Made by a program: the position numbers and the translations under genes | Notes under the pieces: generated by a model | Databases searched by the model: none | What the model saw: only the letters and a program-made list of their open reading frames with translations | What the model was told of the DNA's origin: nothing | Shown here: piece by piece, positions 22,987 through 32,161 of the stretch | Numbering within the stretch: position 1 is the first letter of the stretch | Layout: each line of letters begins with the position of its first letter | DNA from: a bacterium | GTDB lineage: Bacteria; Zhuqueibacterota; Zhuqueibacteria; Zhuqueibacterales; Zhuqueibacteraceae | Assembly: GCA_023150945.1 (NCBI GenBank) | Contig: JAKLJX010000001.1 | Location: 310,001-374,000 of the forward strand | DNA length: 64,000 nucleotides | Reading direction: 5' to 3'

Positions 22987-24093
22987 TCACGGCTGCGCCC
23001 AGCGTTCGCCGCACTTGGGACACTTGCCCGGATGGCAGCGATGGCAAATGCTGCGGCCGCACGCCGCGCAGTTGCTGCACGCGCGGCAGAGCAGATGCAA
23101 CTTTTCTTCACACAACTGCACCGCGTACAGCGCGGCGCGGCAGTTTTCACATATGGCCGGCTCGAATTCCTTGAGCAGCGCATTCCACACGAAAAACGTT
23201 TCACGGCTCAGCTTGCGGCAGCGCAGCTCGGCGGCCACCACCTGCGCGGGCACATTGAGACGCAGGAAACTGACCGGCTCGACCTCGATTTTCAAGGCGT
23301 ATTTCTCGCGCTGGTCCGCGATTTTACGGTCACGCTCCAGCGCCACGGCGTGCTGGCGGGCTTCCTCGTGCTCGCGCTCGGTGCCGGTGAGTTGCCGCCG
23401 CACGATCTTGCGCTCAATCTCGGTGCTCAGGCTGTGGTAGTACTCTTCCAAACGCGTGATGTCGCGCTGCAGCCGGCGTTGCAGGCTGCGGTGGAAATCC
23501 GCCAGCTCCTCGTGAATGAGCATCTGTGCCTGGCGGCAGGCCGCGCGATAGACGGCGTTGAACGGCAGCGGTTCCAGGCCGGTATAACTCCGGCCTTCTT
23601 CGCAATCCACCATGCTCAACTGGGAGACCAAACGATGCGCGGGCGCGAGCGTGTGCTGGTTGAGCACGGCGCACACCATGCCCTCACGCTTCTCGTCCGA
23701 GATGGCGGTGTATTTGAAATAGCAGCACAGATACGCCAGCCGCTGCTCGGAAGCGGTGAGCGCCTTCAGCAAACCATTGAGCACGGTGAACCGGCTCTCC
23801 GCGAGCGCCACCGTTCCCTGCTTGCGATACTGATCCGCCACTTTGATTTCCGCGAACCGGCCCTGGTCCTGCAGCAAAGCAAACAGGCGGTCAACGAACT
23901 CGGATTGATACGTCACCAGCTCGCCGTGGCCCTCGTGCGTGGCCAGGTCAAAGTGGAGTACGGCGTGTTCGCCCACCTGCAGCGAGGCGGCGGTTGCCGC
24001 GGGCAGCAGCACTTCCAGGCGATCGGGCTGTTTTTCCACGGCGGCGCCGGAAAGCTCGAGCAAATCGGCGACCGTGTCAATCAGTTGCGGCAT
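22987..24093 (-). CDS. Coiled-coil / zinc-ribbon protein, partner of the SNF2 helicase
   Basis: About 368 residues starting at ATG 24093, with GGGGAAG seven bases upstream; an upstream GTG at 24108 is the alternative. The N-terminal 190 residues show no known motif. Residues about 195-275 are highly charged and helical (RRLQRDITRLEEYYHSLSTE; EREHEEARQHAVALERDRK), probably a coiled coil. The last 60 residues are cysteine-rich: PAICENCRAALY, LLCRACSNCAACGRSICHRC and GKCPKCGERW, enough for two or three zinc sites. Only 20 bases separate it from the helicase gene upstream on the same strand, so it is almost certainly co-expressed. Inference: a nucleic-acid- or protein-binding accessory subunit of the helicase. 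Confidence 0.85.
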   Translation of the reverse strand: MPQLIDTVADLLELSGAAVEKQPDRLEVLLPAATAASLQVGEHAVLHFDLATHEGHGELVTYQSEFVDRLFALLQDQGRFAEIKVADQYRKQGTVALAESRFTVLNGLLKALTASEQRLAYLCCYFKYTAISDEKREGMVCAVLNQHTLAPAHRLVSQLSMVDCEEGRSYTGLEPLPFNAVYRAACRQAQMLIHEELADFHRSLQRRLQRDITRLEEYYHSLSTEIERKIVRRQLTGTEREHEEARQHAVALERDRKIADQREKYALKIEVEPVSFLRLNVPAQVVAAELRCRKLSRETFFVWNALLKEFEPAICENCRAALYAVQLCEEKLHLLCRACSNCAACGRSICHRCHPGKCPKCGERWAQP

Positions 24094-24113
24094 GGGCGTC
24101 TTCCCCACACGGG

Positions 24114-25859
24114 CTAGACTTCGTATTCTTCCGCAAACAGGGCCTCATCCAATTCCTTGGTTTGCTGGTAGGCGGCGCGCGCTTGCAGAATCTGCCCGGC
24201 AAAAGTCTCGATCTTCTGTTCGAGTTCGTGTTTCTGGGTGGAATGCAGCCAGATGTCGACGATGATGTCGCTGAACTCCTCCTCGGTGTCGAGATTGCCG
24301 AGGATGCTGTCGATCTCGCCGATGACCAGCTCGAACATGTTGATCTTCTTGTCGAGAATGTAGAGGATGTATTCCTCGATGCTTTCTTTGATGCAGAAAT
24401 TGAACACGAACACGTCCTGCGTCTGTCCGATGCGGTGAATGCGGCCGATGCGCTGTTCCAGCCGCATGGGATTCCAGGGCAGGTCGTAATTGATGATGGT
24501 TTGGCAAAATTGCAGGTTGCGGCCTTCGGCGCCGATCTCGGTGAGCAGCAGCACGTCCGTCTGTGCGCGAAAGTTGGCGATGGCCTCGTCCTTCTCCGCG
24601 GCGGTCATGCCGCCGTGAAACTCGGCATAGGCTACGCCCGCCGAGGCGAGCAGACCGGCCAAATAGTCGAACGTGCGCCGGAAGTTGGTGAACACCATTT
24701 TTTTGGCGCCGCTTTTTTGCACGAGCTGCAGCAGTTGTTTGCCCTTTTCCGTTTCACGCGTGCTGTGCAGCAGGGTGAGCAGCGCATCGATTTCGCCGGC
24801 GGCGGCGCGCAGGCGCGTGCGCAGCGATTCCAGCGAGTCAATCAGCGCGAAAGGACTGCTGCCGGCCTGCATCAGCAGACGGTTGAGCGCGACGCGCTCC
24901 AGGCCGCGGCGGCTGGCGGCATGCTGCCGCACCAGGCGCGTGATGCGCTCATACAACTCCTTTTCCGCCGCCGAGGGCTGCACCGTAATGGTGGCGGCAA
25001 AGCGCTTGGGCAGCTTGACATCGACCAGGCTGCGGGTGTTACGGATCATGACTTCCCGCAGCAGCTCCTTCAGCGCTTCGCGGTTTTTCGGCATGCGGCT
25101 GTCGCCGCGCGCCACGTAGGTCTTGCGGAACTGCTGCTCGGTGGCCAGCACGCCCGGCTTGAGCAGGGTGAGCAGGTTGTGCAGCTCCATCAAATTGTTT
25201 TGCACCGGCGTCGCGGTGAGCAGAAAGATGAATTTTTTCTGCAGTGCGTTCACCAGCTTCCATGCCAGCGTTTCCTTGTTCTTGAGATGATGCGCCTCAT
25301 CCACCACCACGAGATCATATTTGGTGCCGGTGACCAGCTCGAAATTGGTTTTGGATTTGGCGGTGTGCAGCGAGGCGATGATCCACTTCTGGCTGGACCA
25401 AAACTCGGGGTGGCGCTTTACTTCGATGTCATCGGTGGTGACAAACGGCAGGTCAAACTTGGTGTGCAATTCCTCCTGCCACTGCGAGACCAGCGCAGGC
25501 GGCGTGAGAATGAGCGCGTTGCGCACCAGCCCGCGCAAGCGGTATTCCTTGATCAGCATGCCCGCTTCAATCGTCTTGCCCAGGCCGACCTCGTCGGACA
25601 GCAGCACCCGGCCGCGCATCTGCTTGAGCACTTTCTTGACGGTTTCGACTTGGAACCAATAGCGCTCGACGTTGTGCAGTGTGTCCAGGCAGAGCAATTC
25701 CTCGAATTCCCGCAGCAAGGCGAGGTGATGGAGATCGAGCCGGGCGCGGAAAAAAGCAAGGCTGGGCGCTCCCGCCGCCGCACCCGCCGGATCGGCATCG
25801 GCCTCCACGGGACGAAAGGAAAACGTAACCGGAATTTCTGCGGAGATGACTTCGGGCAT
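24114..25859 (-). CDS. SNF2-family (RapA/HepA-like) helicase
   Basis: About 581 residues with a complete SF2/SNF2 motor. LLSDEVGLGKTIEAG is motif I (Walker A), VVVDEAHHLKN motif II, LLTATPVQNN motif III, VFTNFRRTFDYLAGLL motif IV and INYDLPWNPMRLEQRIGR with IHRIGQ motifs V-VI. TEIGAEGRNLQFCQ precedes motif V. The N-terminal 85 residues and C-terminal 90 residues are family-specific; no RapA Tudor-like or nuclease domain is present. ATG 25859 is used because the promoter -10 (25924-25929) overlaps the upstream TTG that would extend the frame. Its coupled partner is the zinc-ribbon protein. It may remodel RNA polymerase or DNA complexes, or belong to a defence module. Confidence 0.9.
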   Translation of the reverse strand: MPEVISAEIPVTFSFRPVEADADPAGAAAGAPSLAFFRARLDLHHLALLREFEELLCLDTLHNVERYWFQVETVKKVLKQMRGRVLLSDEVGLGKTIEAGMLIKEYRLRGLVRNALILTPPALVSQWQEELHTKFDLPFVTTDDIEVKRHPEFWSSQKWIIASLHTAKSKTNFELVTGTKYDLVVVDEAHHLKNKETLAWKLVNALQKKFIFLLTATPVQNNLMELHNLLTLLKPGVLATEQQFRKTYVARGDSRMPKNREALKELLREVMIRNTRSLVDVKLPKRFAATITVQPSAAEKELYERITRLVRQHAASRRGLERVALNRLLMQAGSSPFALIDSLESLRTRLRAAAGEIDALLTLLHSTRETEKGKQLLQLVQKSGAKKMVFTNFRRTFDYLAGLLASAGVAYAEFHGGMTAAEKDEAIANFRAQTDVLLLTEIGAEGRNLQFCQTIINYDLPWNPMRLEQRIGRIHRIGQTQDVFVFNFCIKESIEEYILYILDKKINMFELVIGEIDSILGNLDTEEEFSDIIVDIWLHSTQKHELEQKIETFAGQILQARAAYQQTKELDEALFAEEYEV

Positions 25860-25923
25860 GGAGAACGGAAGGTTGGCAATAGAGTCTCGGTCCAATCGGT
25901 GTTTCCGGCAAGCTGCGTGTGCC

Positions 25924-25951
25924 AATATAAGAAGCCGCGTGAGAATGTCAA
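25924..25951 (-). promoter_or_regulatory. Probable promoter of the helicase/zinc-ribbon operon
   Basis: On the minus strand TTGACA (25951-25946), 16 bases, then TATATT (25929-25924). The expected start, near 25917, leaves a leader of nearly 60 bases before ATG 25859. Confidence 0.7.
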
Positions 25952-26134
25952 GCCTGCGCTGCTCCCGCAGCGCATGACCGCAGGCAAGAAAGTTTTTTCA
26001 ATTTACCGTTTTTGAGATTATCTTCCGGCACTGGCTGACGTCGACGTTTGCCGCCACCTTGACGCTCTGGCAGGCTGCGGCATCGCCCCGCTTCGACCAA
26101 TGGTGAGCGCCAGAGCACTGCCTGGGACAATCTC

Positions 26135-27667
26135 ATGCAAAACTCGAGTCTTGCCCGCTTGCGCTGGCACAGCGGTGATTGGAACGGCTTTTGGGCGTTG
26201 TTCGCCGACAACCTCGCCAACATGGTCATCCTCTCCGGCGTGCTGATCGGCATTTTCAAGTTCGAACATGATTTGGTCTTCGGCCGGATTCTGCCCGGCT
26301 TGGGCGTGGCGCTGCTCTTCGGCCTGTTGTGCTATGCCTATCTCGCGCGGCGCCTCGCCGCCCATGAAAAACGCGACACGGTCACCGCGCTGCCGTACGG
26401 CATTTCCACGCCGGTGATGTTTGTTTATCTGTTTGCCGTCATCGGCCCGGTCTATTTCGCCACTTCTGATGCCCTACTGGCTTATCGCGTGGGCTTGGGC
26501 GCGGGCTTCATCGGCGGCCTGGTGGAGATGAGCGGCGCGTTCGTCGGGCCGGCATTGCGCCGCGTCACTCCGCGCGCGGGCATGCTCGGCACGCTCGCCG
26601 GCATTGCGCTGGTGTGGATTGCCGCCGTGCCCTGCGCTCTGATTTTCGAAAACCCGGTGGTCGGGCTGCCGGCGCTGTTCATCATCCTGCTCGGCTTGAT
26701 TGGATTCTACCGCCTGCCCTTCGGCCTGCCCGCCGGCCTGGTGGCGATCGGCCTGGGCGTGGTGATTGCCTTCTTCACCGGTGAAGCGGAACTGCGCTGG
26801 GAGACCGCGGCCTGGCATCTGCCCCTGCCGGTGCTGGAAGACTTGCGCCTCGGCCTGCAAGCCATTCTGCACCGGCCGGAAATTCTCGCGGTGGTGATTC
26901 CCATCGAGATTTACAATTTCATCGAGACCATGAACAATGTGGAGAGCGCCAAAGCCGCGGGCGACGATTATCCCGTGGCGCGTTGCCAGGTGATCGACGG
27001 TTTCGGCACGGCGCTGGGTGCGGTGTTTGGCTCGCCCTTTCCCACCACGGTCTATATCGGCCATCTGGCCTACAAGCGGCTGGGCGCACGCACCGGCTAT
27101 GCCTTGCTGGTGGGCGTGGTTTTCTTTTTCGCCAGCATGACCGGCGTCATTGCCTTTCTGCGCCATTTGATTCCGGAAGCCAGCGTTGCGCCCTTGCTGG
27201 TGTTCGTCGGCATCGTGATCGCGCAGCAGGCGTTTCGCGCCACGCCGGCCGGGCACGGCGTGGCGGTGGCCTTTGCTTTGATTCCGCACCTGGCCGATCT
27301 GCTGAACAAGCAACTGCAGGGCACAATTCTCGAATTGCTCGGCCCGCGTGCCGCCACGCCGGAGTTGATGGCGCGCCTGGCCGAGCGCCAGGGCGTGCAT
27401 CTGCAAGGCTACGCGGCGCTGTCGCAGGGCGCGATTCTCACGGGACTCTTGTGGGGCGCAATCGTGGCATTTTTGATCGACGGCAAGCTGCGCGCCGCCA
27501 TGCTGTTCAGTGGGCTGGCGTTTTTGCTTGCCCTGTGCGGGTTGATTCATGCGCCCACTCTCGGCTTCACCCTTTCTCCGCTGGCTCTGGGATACATGTT
27601 GTTGACGATCCTGCTCGGCTTGTGCGAGTTGTTCAAGGTGAAGAAGTTGGAAGGAAGCGAATTCTAA
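26135..27667 (+). CDS. NCS2/AzgA-type nucleobase permease
   Basis: 510 residues, about 12-14 hydrophobic segments, an inner-membrane transporter of the xanthine/uracil/vitamin C permease superfamily. Diagnostic parts are GVLIGIFKFEHDLVFGRILPG in TM1, DTVTALPYGISTPVMFVYLF, the central VVIPIEIYNFIETMNNVESAKAAGDDY (family Glu/Asn motif), and DGFGTALGAVFGSPFPTTVYIGHLAYKRLGA, which corresponds to the conserved second half-helix of this fold. It is probably a proton symporter for a purine or pyrimidine base; specificity cannot be read. It faces away from the helicase operon. A compact inverted repeat starts 4 bases after its stop and precedes the two-component pair. Confidence 0.9.
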   Translation: MQNSSLARLRWHSGDWNGFWALFADNLANMVILSGVLIGIFKFEHDLVFGRILPGLGVALLFGLLCYAYLARRLAAHEKRDTVTALPYGISTPVMFVYLFAVIGPVYFATSDALLAYRVGLGAGFIGGLVEMSGAFVGPALRRVTPRAGMLGTLAGIALVWIAAVPCALIFENPVVGLPALFIILLGLIGFYRLPFGLPAGLVAIGLGVVIAFFTGEAELRWETAAWHLPLPVLEDLRLGLQAILHRPEILAVVIPIEIYNFIETMNNVESAKAAGDDYPVARCQVIDGFGTALGAVFGSPFPTTVYIGHLAYKRLGARTGYALLVGVVFFFASMTGVIAFLRHLIPEASVAPLLVFVGIVIAQQAFRATPAGHGVAVAFALIPHLADLLNKQLQGTILELLGPRAATPELMARLAERQGVHLQGYAALSQGAILTGLLWGAIVAFLIDGKLRAAMLFSGLAFLLALCGLIHAPTLGFTLSPLALGYMLLTILLGLCELFKVKKLEGSEF

Positions 27668-27670
27668 CTT

Positions 27671-27723
27671 GTGTGCGTTCGAAAACACCACCGCCCGGCG
27701 GTCTTCACGTTGCTGGACGGACA
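27671..27723. repeat. Compact copy of the dispersed inverted-repeat family
   Basis: GTTCGAAAACACCACCGCCC on the left and, inverted, GTGTCCGTCCAGCAACGTGA plus GACCGCC on the right form one imperfect hairpin without the 45-base centre of the 11.3-kb copy. It lies exactly between the permease stop and the kinase start, and could serve as a terminator. Confidence 0.65.
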
Positions 27724-27742
27724 CCCACTTCTTGCTCATCCG

Positions 27743-28855
27743 ATGATGCATACTGATCAAGACCACAGCCCTGCCCCGCGCCAGCCGCTGCGGCTGGATT
27801 GGCGTGTCGTGCTGTTGGGATGGACGATCTTCGGCCTGTTCATGGCGGGGCAGGTATACTTCGTGTCCGTGCGCTTCGGCAAGGGCATGGCGTGGAGCCT
27901 GGCGTTGCTCAGCGAGATGTTGTATGCCTATTTATGGGCGGGGTTGACGCCGTTGGTCGTGTGGCTGGGCCGGCGTTATCGCCTGGAACGCCAACATCTC
28001 GCCGGCCGTCTCGCGTTGCACGTTCCCGCCAGCCTGCTGTTCGCCATGCTGCACAAAGCGATTTATGGCATCGCCATCCTGCATATTCGCGCGCAAGCCT
28101 CCGGCTCCCCCGTGACCGGCGAAGCCTTCTTCCAGCAGGTGATGACTTTCCTCGATTACGGCGTGCTGCTTTACTGGATGATCATCAGCATCGACTATGC
28201 GGTGGACTACTATCGCCGCTATCAGGAGAAAGCATTGCGCGCCGCGCAGCTTGAAACCCAGCTCGCGCACGCGCAACTGCAGGCGTTGAAGATGCAACTG
28301 CAACCGCATTTTCTGTTCAACACGCTCAACGCGATTTCCGTGCTCATTCAAAAAGATCCCGAGCTGGCGCGGCAGACGCTCGGCCGGCTGAGTGATCTGC
28401 TGCGCATCACGCTCGACAGCGGCGGCGTGCAGTTTGTCACGCTCGGCGCGGAACTGGCCTTCCTGGATCGCTATCTGCAGATCGAGCGCACGCGCTTCGG
28501 CGACCGCCTGCAGGTGGAGATGGAGATTGCCGCAGAAACCACGGCCGCGTTGATTCCCAATCTCATCCTGCAACCGTTGGTGGAAAATGCCATCCGCCAC
28601 GGCGTGAGCGGGCAACGCGGTCCGGCGATTCTGAAAATCTCGGCGCAACGGCACAACGGTAATCTCCATCTCGAAGTGCGGGATAACGGCCGTGGCCTGC
28701 CGCCCGCCTTTGATCCGGCCGGCCAAACCGGCATCGGCCTAAGCAACACCCGCGGCCGTCTCGAGCAGTTGTACGGCCGCGATTATCGCCTCACGCTTGC
28801 CAATGCCGAGGCTGGCGGCACGATCGTGACTTTGGATATTCCTTACCGGCTTTAG
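27743..28855 (+). CDS. LytS/YehU-type sensor histidine kinase
   Basis: About 370 residues. Four transmembrane segments occupy residues roughly 20-165 (VVLLGWTIFGLFMAGQVYFV; MLYAYLWAGLTPLVVWLG; PASLLFAMLHKAIYGIAIL; YGVLLYWMIISIDYAV). A short coiled linker leads to the His_kinase domain with LQPHFLFNTLNAISVLI, the phospho-accepting His. The ATPase part has VENAIRHGVSG (N box), VRDNGRGLPP (G1) and GIGLSNTRGRLEQLYG (G2). It is the sensor partner of the LytTR regulator 78 bases downstream. Two adjacent ATGs (27743, 27746) precede the first basic stretch and neither has an obvious Shine-Dalgarno. The sensed signal is unknown. Confidence 0.92.
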   Translation: MMHTDQDHSPAPRQPLRLDWRVVLLGWTIFGLFMAGQVYFVSVRFGKGMAWSLALLSEMLYAYLWAGLTPLVVWLGRRYRLERQHLAGRLALHVPASLLFAMLHKAIYGIAILHIRAQASGSPVTGEAFFQQVMTFLDYGVLLYWMIISIDYAVDYYRRYQEKALRAAQLETQLAHAQLQALKMQLQPHFLFNTLNAISVLIQKDPELARQTLGRLSDLLRITLDSGGVQFVTLGAELAFLDRYLQIERTRFGDRLQVEMEIAAETTAALIPNLILQPLVENAIRHGVSGQRGPAILKISAQRHNGNLHLEVRDNGRGLPPAFDPAGQTGIGLSNTRGRLEQLYGRDYRLTLANAEAGGTIVTLDIPYRL

Positions 28856-28933
28856 AACCCCAGACCGGCAGCTTGCGCAGATTGCCGCCAGCCGGCAGAG
28901 CGCCGCGAGGTCACTCATTTTTTCAACTCAGCC

Positions 28934-29710
28934 ATGCCTGCATTGCAGCCACATAAGATTCGAACGCTGATCGTCGATGACGAGCCTCTGGCGCGCGAAG
29001 GCCTCCGCCAGATGCTGGCCACGGAAGGTGATATCGAAATCGTCGGTGATTGCGCCGATGGCTTCGCGGCCATTGTCGCGAGCGAAACGCGCCGGCCGGA
29101 TTTGATGTTCCTCGATGTGCAAATGCCCGAGCTGGATGGTTTCGAGGTAGTGGCCGCCCTTAAGCCCGATCCGCTGCCCGTGGTCGTTTTCGTGACGGCT
29201 TATGATCAGTATGCGCTGCGCGCCTTCGATGCCCATGCCGTGGATTACCTGCTCAAACCGGTGGATCCGGCCCGCTTTCAGACGGCGCTCGCGCGGGCGC
29301 GCGCCAACCTGCAACTGCATCAACTCAACGGCAATCTCATGGCGCTGCTGCAGGAATTGCGCGAGCAGCGCAAGCCGGCGGCGCGCTTCCTCGTCCGCAC
29401 GGCCGGCCGCGTAGTGCTGGTGCGGGCCGAGGAAATCGACTGGATCAGCGCGGAGGGCGACTATGTCTGCCTGCACGCGCAAAAGCAGAAACACCTGCTG
29501 CGCGAGACGCTCAATACGGTGGAGCAGCAGCTCGATCCCACGCAATTCGTGCGCATTCACCGCTCGGTGATCGTCAACCTCGACCGCGTCAAGGAGCTGG
29601 AATTGCTCTCCCATGGCGATGCTGTTCTGCTGCTCAAAGAGGGCGCCCGCCTGACCTTGAGCCGCAACTACCGCCAGCGCTTCGCCGCGCTGTTCAATAA
29701 TCGCCCCTGA
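28934..29710 (+). CDS. LytTR-type response regulator
   Basis: 258 residues. Residues 8-125 are a receiver domain: LIVDDEPLAREGLRQML (acidic pocket), LMFLDVQMPELDGFEV with the phospho-Asp, FVTAYDQYALRAFDAHAVDYL (Thr switch) and LLKPVDP (conserved Lys). Residues about 148-256 are a LytTR DNA-binding domain: FLVRTAGRVVLVRAEEIDWI, AEGDYVCLHAQ, FVRIHRSVIVNLDRVKEL and LTLSRNYRQRF. This architecture (AgrA/AlgR/YehT type) acts with a LytS-like kinase, which is the preceding gene. The next gene downstream, for a secreted beta-helix protein, is a plausible but unproven target. Confidence 0.95.
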   Translation: MPALQPHKIRTLIVDDEPLAREGLRQMLATEGDIEIVGDCADGFAAIVASETRRPDLMFLDVQMPELDGFEVVAALKPDPLPVVVFVTAYDQYALRAFDAHAVDYLLKPVDPARFQTALARARANLQLHQLNGNLMALLQELREQRKPAARFLVRTAGRVVLVRAEEIDWISAEGDYVCLHAQKQKHLLRETLNTVEQQLDPTQFVRIHRSVIVNLDRVKELELLSHGDAVLLLKEGARLTLSRNYRQRFAALFNNRP

Positions 29711-29861
29711 GTTTCCCCACTCGACCTGCCCGTTCTCCGCCTTGCCCGCAGGAATCTCCAGTTCATCGCAAATTCATTGGCGGATGGGAAAAATGCCCGT
29801 AAACTCCGGCCGTGAGCATTGCAGTTTCCATCAAGTACCCACTCTTGTTCAGGAGATCCCC

Positions 29862-32003
29862 ATGCGACGATCAGGTCTTGCACTCTTGCTGGCGGCGGCT
29901 TTGCTGCCGGTGCTGCCGGCGGCCGCCGTGATTCGCCATGTTCCCGCGCAGTATGCCACGATTCAAGCGGCGGTCAACGCGGCAGATGCCGGCGACACGG
30001 TGTTGGTGGCGCCCGGCACGTACTATGAAAACGTGCGTTTCCGCGGCAAGCAGATTCTGCTGGCGAGCCGCTTCATCTTGAGCGGTGTGCCTGCGGATAT
30101 CGCCGCCACCATCATCAACGGCAGCCGGCCGGCCCATCCCGACACCGCGAGCTGCGTGCTGTTCATCGATCGTGAAGATTCCCGCTCGGTGTTGGCCGGG
30201 TTCACCCTCACCGGCGGCAAAGGCACGCGCTGGCGCGATGAGCACGGCGCCGGCGATTATTGGGAAGGTGGCGGCGTGCTGTCGGCACTTGCTTCGCCGG
30301 TGATTCGCCACAATCTCATCATCGATAACGAAGCGATCAACGGCGACCGCGCCGTGAGCGCCGGCGGCGGCGGCCTGCGCTGCGGTGACGGCGCGCCGCG
30401 TCTCACCAACAACGTGATCATCGGCAACCGCGGCATGTACGGCGCCGGCATTGTCTTGAATTACTGCGCCGGCGCGGTGGTGCAAAACAACATCATCGCG
30501 GAAAACCGCGTCTATCCGGCGGCCGCCGGCAAACAGACTTTCGGTGGCGGCGGCATTTGGATCAATGACATACTGGTCGGCGCCAACACGGCGAACCTCA
30601 TCGAGAACAACACCATCATTGGCAATGCCGCGGCGGGCGCCGTGAATGCCGCGCCGCCGGCAGGCGCTGGTGGCGCGCTGGTCGTCTGGAACAATGCCGT
30701 GGTGATTGGCCGCAACAACCTCATGTGGGCGAACACGCAAACCGCGGGCGGCGCGATTCACCTCGCCGGCTCCAATCTTTCCCTGTCCTACAGCAACGTG
30801 CAAGGCGGCTTTGCCGGCACCGAGAATATCTCTCAGCCACCGCTTTTTGCGGACAGCAGTTTCTATCTCGAACCGCAATCTCCGGGCGTGGATGCCGGTG
30901 ATCCCAATGTTGCGTATTTCGATCCTGCTGATGCAGGTGTGCCGGCGCAAGCAGGGTGGCCGGCGCGCGGCAGCCGGCGCAATGACATGGGCGCTTACGG
31001 CGGTCCGGCCAGCAGCGTGTTGGCACCATTCTCCCGGGCTTCCGCCGTGCTACCCGCTGAGGGCCAGGATTTTGGCAACATTCTGCCTGGCAATCTCGGC
31101 ACCCTCGCGATTCCCATTCTCAACTTGGGCAGCCGCACGCTGGTGATCGAAAGGGCTGAAATCACGGTGAACGCCGGCAACACCCTCGCCGTGCTCACGG
31201 CGCTGCCGCAGCGCATCCGGCCGGCGGCAACCGACACGCTGCGGTTGCAATGGGCGCCGACGCAGAACGGTGTCTTGCTCGATACCCTGCGGCTGTACAG
31301 CAATGATGCCGTTCATGCCAATCCCCAGCGCGTGGTTTTGCTGGGCAATGCCAATCCCACGCCGCGGCTGATCCTCAACACTGCGACCTTCAATCTTGGC
31401 GACATCGACGTCAACACGCAGCAGGTTGACACCACGTTTTGGATTTACAATCGCGGCACGGGTGCGGACTCGGTTTATCTGTCCCTCAATTACCGCGGCC
31501 TCCGGCCGAACAATGCCGCCGCCCTTTCACCGCAGGCGGTGGAGCTCGCAGCCGGCGATTCGCTGCTGGTGAACTTTGCGATTTTCCCTCCCCTCTTCAG
31601 CAAACCTTATTTGTCGACCTACAGCCCGCGCGCCGTGGTCAGATCGAGATTCGGCCTGGGCACGACAACGTTTGAGAAGGAAATCCGCTTTCGGCTGGTT
31701 GGCTCGCTGGCGGTGGATGACAAAGACGGCGCGGTGCCGGCGTATTTCGCGTTGCGGCAGAATCACCCCAATCCCTTCAATCCCCAAACGCGGATTGCAT
31801 TCGATTTGCCGGTTGCCGCAATGGTTTCTCTGAAAGTCTACAACGCGCTGGGCGCAGAGGTGGCGATTTTGAGCGAGGAGAAATTGCCGGCAGGCTCGCA
31901 CAGCGTCACGTTTGATGCCCGCGGTTTGGCGAGCGGCGTCTATTTCTATCGCTTGCGTGCGGGCGATCAGGTCGCAACACGCAGGATGAGCCTGGTCCGG
32001 TAA
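29862..32003 (+). CDS. Secreted right-handed beta-helix protein with C-terminal sorting domain
   Basis: 713 residues; the start at 29862 follows AGGAGA. A signal peptide (SGLALLLAAALLPVLPAAA) is followed by VPAQYATIQAAVNAADAGDT, the usual opening of pectate-lyase-like helices. Residues about 45-350 contain Asn-rich coils (NNVIIGNRGMYGAGIVLNYC; LIENNTIIGNAAAG). Residues roughly 375-600 are two Ig-like ASH/'choice-of-anchor D' modules (DFGNILPGNLGTLAIPILNL; NLGDIDVNTQQVDTTFWIYN). The last 85 residues are a FlgD-like/T9SS type A sorting domain: NHPNPFNPQTRIAFDLP, LKVYNALGAEVAIL, GVYFYRL and ending RRMSLVR. It is expected to be exported through the outer membrane and surface-attached. Polysaccharide binding or lysis is possible, but catalytic residues are not obvious. 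Confidence 0.92.
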   Translation: MRRSGLALLLAAALLPVLPAAAVIRHVPAQYATIQAAVNAADAGDTVLVAPGTYYENVRFRGKQILLASRFILSGVPADIAATIINGSRPAHPDTASCVLFIDREDSRSVLAGFTLTGGKGTRWRDEHGAGDYWEGGGVLSALASPVIRHNLIIDNEAINGDRAVSAGGGGLRCGDGAPRLTNNVIIGNRGMYGAGIVLNYCAGAVVQNNIIAENRVYPAAAGKQTFGGGGIWINDILVGANTANLIENNTIIGNAAAGAVNAAPPAGAGGALVVWNNAVVIGRNNLMWANTQTAGGAIHLAGSNLSLSYSNVQGGFAGTENISQPPLFADSSFYLEPQSPGVDAGDPNVAYFDPADAGVPAQAGWPARGSRRNDMGAYGGPASSVLAPFSRASAVLPAEGQDFGNILPGNLGTLAIPILNLGSRTLVIERAEITVNAGNTLAVLTALPQRIRPAATDTLRLQWAPTQNGVLLDTLRLYSNDAVHANPQRVVLLGNANPTPRLILNTATFNLGDIDVNTQQVDTTFWIYNRGTGADSVYLSLNYRGLRPNNAAALSPQAVELAAGDSLLVNFAIFPPLFSKPYLSTYSPRAVVRSRFGLGTTTFEKEIRFRLVGSLAVDDKDGAVPAYFALRQNHPNPFNPQTRIAFDLPVAAMVSLKVYNALGAEVAILSEEKLPAGSHSVTFDARGLASGVYFYRLRAGDQVATRRMSLVR

Positions 32004-32161
32004 GCGCGCGGTTTGAGGAATCAGGAAGGAAGTCGAAGCGGACATGCCTCGGCGCGGCGGAGAGACGGATCATGCCGCCGCTCGCGCCGGCCGGGGCTAA
32101 CGCTAGCGAGCGGAGGGTTGCATCATGAATTTCAGGAAGTGGCCGCCGTGCGCCGCCGGCA

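Noticed and set aside
25860-25925. TTG at 25925 as helicase start
   Set aside because: The promoter -10 element overlaps this codon, so it would not be within the transcript.
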